Source: an uncultured Alphaproteobacteria bacterium (GTDB lineage Bacteria; Pseudomonadota; Alphaproteobacteria; MPNO01; UBA2964). Taken from it: a stretch of 64,000 nt of DNA. The stretch spans positions 2,739,391-2,803,390 of the forward strand of contig OX638326.1 of assembly GCA_951812775.1 (NCBI GenBank). Direction: 5' to 3'. The translations under genes and the position numbers were made by a program. Positions 63,050-64,000 of the stretch are shown in pieces (position 1 is the first letter of the stretch; the number at the start of each line of letters is the position of its first letter). Under the pieces are notes generated by a model. It was not told the DNA's origin, ran no database searches, and saw only the letters and a list, made by a program, of their open reading frames with translations.

Positions 63050-63079
63050 TCCAACAACCCCAACCCATTCTGCACATGC

Positions 63080-63457
63080 TCATGAATCGCGCCAAGCGTC
63101 CTTTATATGGTGCGGCAATCTTTTGGGAACAATAAGCAACACATCAAAACGAATCGTAAGGGTTTGCAAATCTGGACGCCTTTGCAAAAAGGCCTCGGCG
63201 GCGCGGCTGATCCGTTGCCGTTGACGGAGTGAAACCGACTCCATTGCTTTTTCTAATGTAGGGCGTGACTTAACTTCAATGAAAACCAACATACCGCCCC
63301 GGATGGCGATAATGTCTATTTCACCTGCAGGCGAACGGTAGCGGCGCTCAAGAATGCGATAAAACTTTAATCTCAAAGAAAAAACAGCGAGATTCTCCGC
63401 CCCTCGCCCGGCGGCTTCACTCTTTTGTCTGTCACTTTTGCTCGGGCCAGAACTCAC
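63080..63457 (-). CDS. yraN: YraN (UPF0102) family nuclease-like protein
   Basis: A 125-residue protein with the PD-(D/E)XK-like core YRSPAGEIDIIAIRGGMLVF then EVKSRPTLEKAMESV. It stands between rsmI and the BON gene in a very conserved cluster. Biochemical role not established. Overlaps rsmI by 4 bp. Confidence 0.92.
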   Translation of the reverse strand: MSSGPSKSDRQKSEAAGRGAENLAVFSLRLKFYRILERRYRSPAGEIDIIAIRGGMLVFIEVKSRPTLEKAMESVSLRQRQRISRAAEAFLQRRPDLQTLTIRFDVLLIVPKRLPHHIKDAWRDS

Positions 63458-64000
63458 TCGCTTGTTGCTCCGCCTTTTGATTGCAATGTCAGGGCCCGCT
63501 GATACAGGGGGCGACGTTGTAAACCGGTCTTGTCTGCGATGGCGCTGGCGGCGTCTTTCACGCTTAAATCGGCAAGCGCCTCGATGAGCAATACATCAAT
63601 CTCCTTTTCTGAGGGCTCCTTGTTTCCTTCCGGTGGCCCAACGATGATTGTCACTTCGCCCTTTAGCCCCGGCCGTTCGTCAAATTGTGCCGCCAGCTCT
63701 GACAATGTTCCGCGAGTCATTTCTTCAAACCGTTTGGTAACTTCGCGGGCGATGACGGCTTTTCGGTTGCCGAGCAGCTCAGCCATATCTGATAGTGAAT
63801 TTGCTAATCGTTTTGGTGATTCAAAAAAGACCAATGTCGCTTTCACAGGTACGGCCTGCTCCAAAGCCTTGCGTCGCGCCGAGACCTTGTTTGGCAAAAA
63901 CCCTTCAAACACAAAACGGTCGGTAGGCAAACCCGATACACTCAGCGCTGCGAGAGGTGCGGAAGGTCCAGGAATCGGAATCACATTTATATCATTTTCG
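63454..64000 (-). CDS. rsmI: 16S rRNA (cytidine1402-2'-O)-methyltransferase, partial
   Basis: The gene runs off the right edge; about 182 C-terminal codons are inside. Segments ENDINVIPIPGPSAPLAALS, GFLPNKVSARRKALEQ, FFESPKRLANSLSDMAELLG, IAREVTKRFEEMTRGTLSEL and KGEVTIIVGPP are typical. Forms Cm1402 of 16S rRNA with RsmH. The N-terminal start is not in the window. Confidence 0.94.
   Translation of the reverse strand, partial: ENDINVIPIPGPSAPLAALSVSGLPTDRFVFEGFLPNKVSARRKALEQAVPVKATLVFFESPKRLANSLSDMAELLGNRKAVIAREVTKRFEEMTRGTLSELAAQFDERPGLKGEVTIIVGPPEGNKEPSEKEIDVLLIEALADLSVKDAASAIADKTGLQRRPLYQRALTLQSKGGATSE

Noticed and set aside
1..64000. CRISPR arrays, tRNA and rRNA genes
   Set aside because: No regularly spaced repeats and no recognisable tRNA T-loop/anticodon arrangement or rRNA sequence was seen by eye; a tRNA scan would be decisive.

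Overview
The window looks like alphaproteobacterial chromosome, probably from a Rhodospirillales-like lineage. The reasons are gene content and order (parAB-mnmG-rsmG-mnmE, rho, hemJ-hemH-hemE, maf-aroE-coaE-dnaQ-secB, Tim44-mltA, hslVU with a his cluster, yifB-gshB-BON-yraN-rsmI), alphaproteobacteria-type proteins (DUF3576 lipoprotein, Tim44-like protein, SecB), and two perfect parS sites. The replication origin appears to lie in the gene-free, AT-rich gap between hemE and the remnant of the PPDK regulator gene (about 38585-38960). It has several DnaA-box-like 9-mers, an AT-rich stretch and TAG trinucleotide repeats. Genes left of it mostly run on the minus strand and genes right of it mostly on the plus strand, as expected when replication diverges from this point.

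Layout. 1-7079: a defence cassette bounded by two direct copies of the same IS1-like transposase 3' end. It holds a decapitated DndD-like ATPase with a DndE-like partner, a very large protein with one HTH and two DNA-methyltransferase modules, and an HNH endonuclease. A 19-bp perfect palindrome lies upstream of the methyltransferase gene. 7131-9430: puuD-like, xthA, and an hsp20 gene with an RpoH-type promoter and a ROSE-like RNA thermometer but a broken reading frame. 9440-13090: a decayed stretch with fragments of a cNMP-binding protein, two glycosyltransferases, an ABC transporter and an adenylate cyclase, interrupted by a complete IS5-type element. 13084-19500: MBL hydrolase, FAH-family enzyme, response regulator, YkuD protein, PLP-binding protein, porin, DUF3576 lipoprotein. 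19627-38551: leuS-lptE-holA, parBA, an mnmG-rsmG fusion, mnmE, and then rho and haem synthesis genes. 38964-53850: origin-proximal housekeeping genes, hslVU and the his operon. 53859-60600: accessory DNA with a broken deaminase, a GIY-YIG protein and a CBASS anti-phage operon (CD-NTase, E2-like, patatin phospholipase) placed between yifB and gshB. 60602-64000: gshB, SirB1-like, BON, yraN, partial rsmI.

A theme of the window is recent gene damage by small events: in-frame internal deletions (PPDK regulator, phytase-like esterase), single-base frameshifts (hsp20, perhaps the cNMP-FHA gene), in-frame stops (CBASS E2) and short tandem duplications (ends of capV and the CD-NTase gene, the hsp20 leader). 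This suggests a genome under relaxed selection, or in some cases assembly error; read-level data would separate the two.

No tRNA, rRNA or CRISPR array was recognised by eye. All protein assignments rest on motif and family recall, not on database searches.
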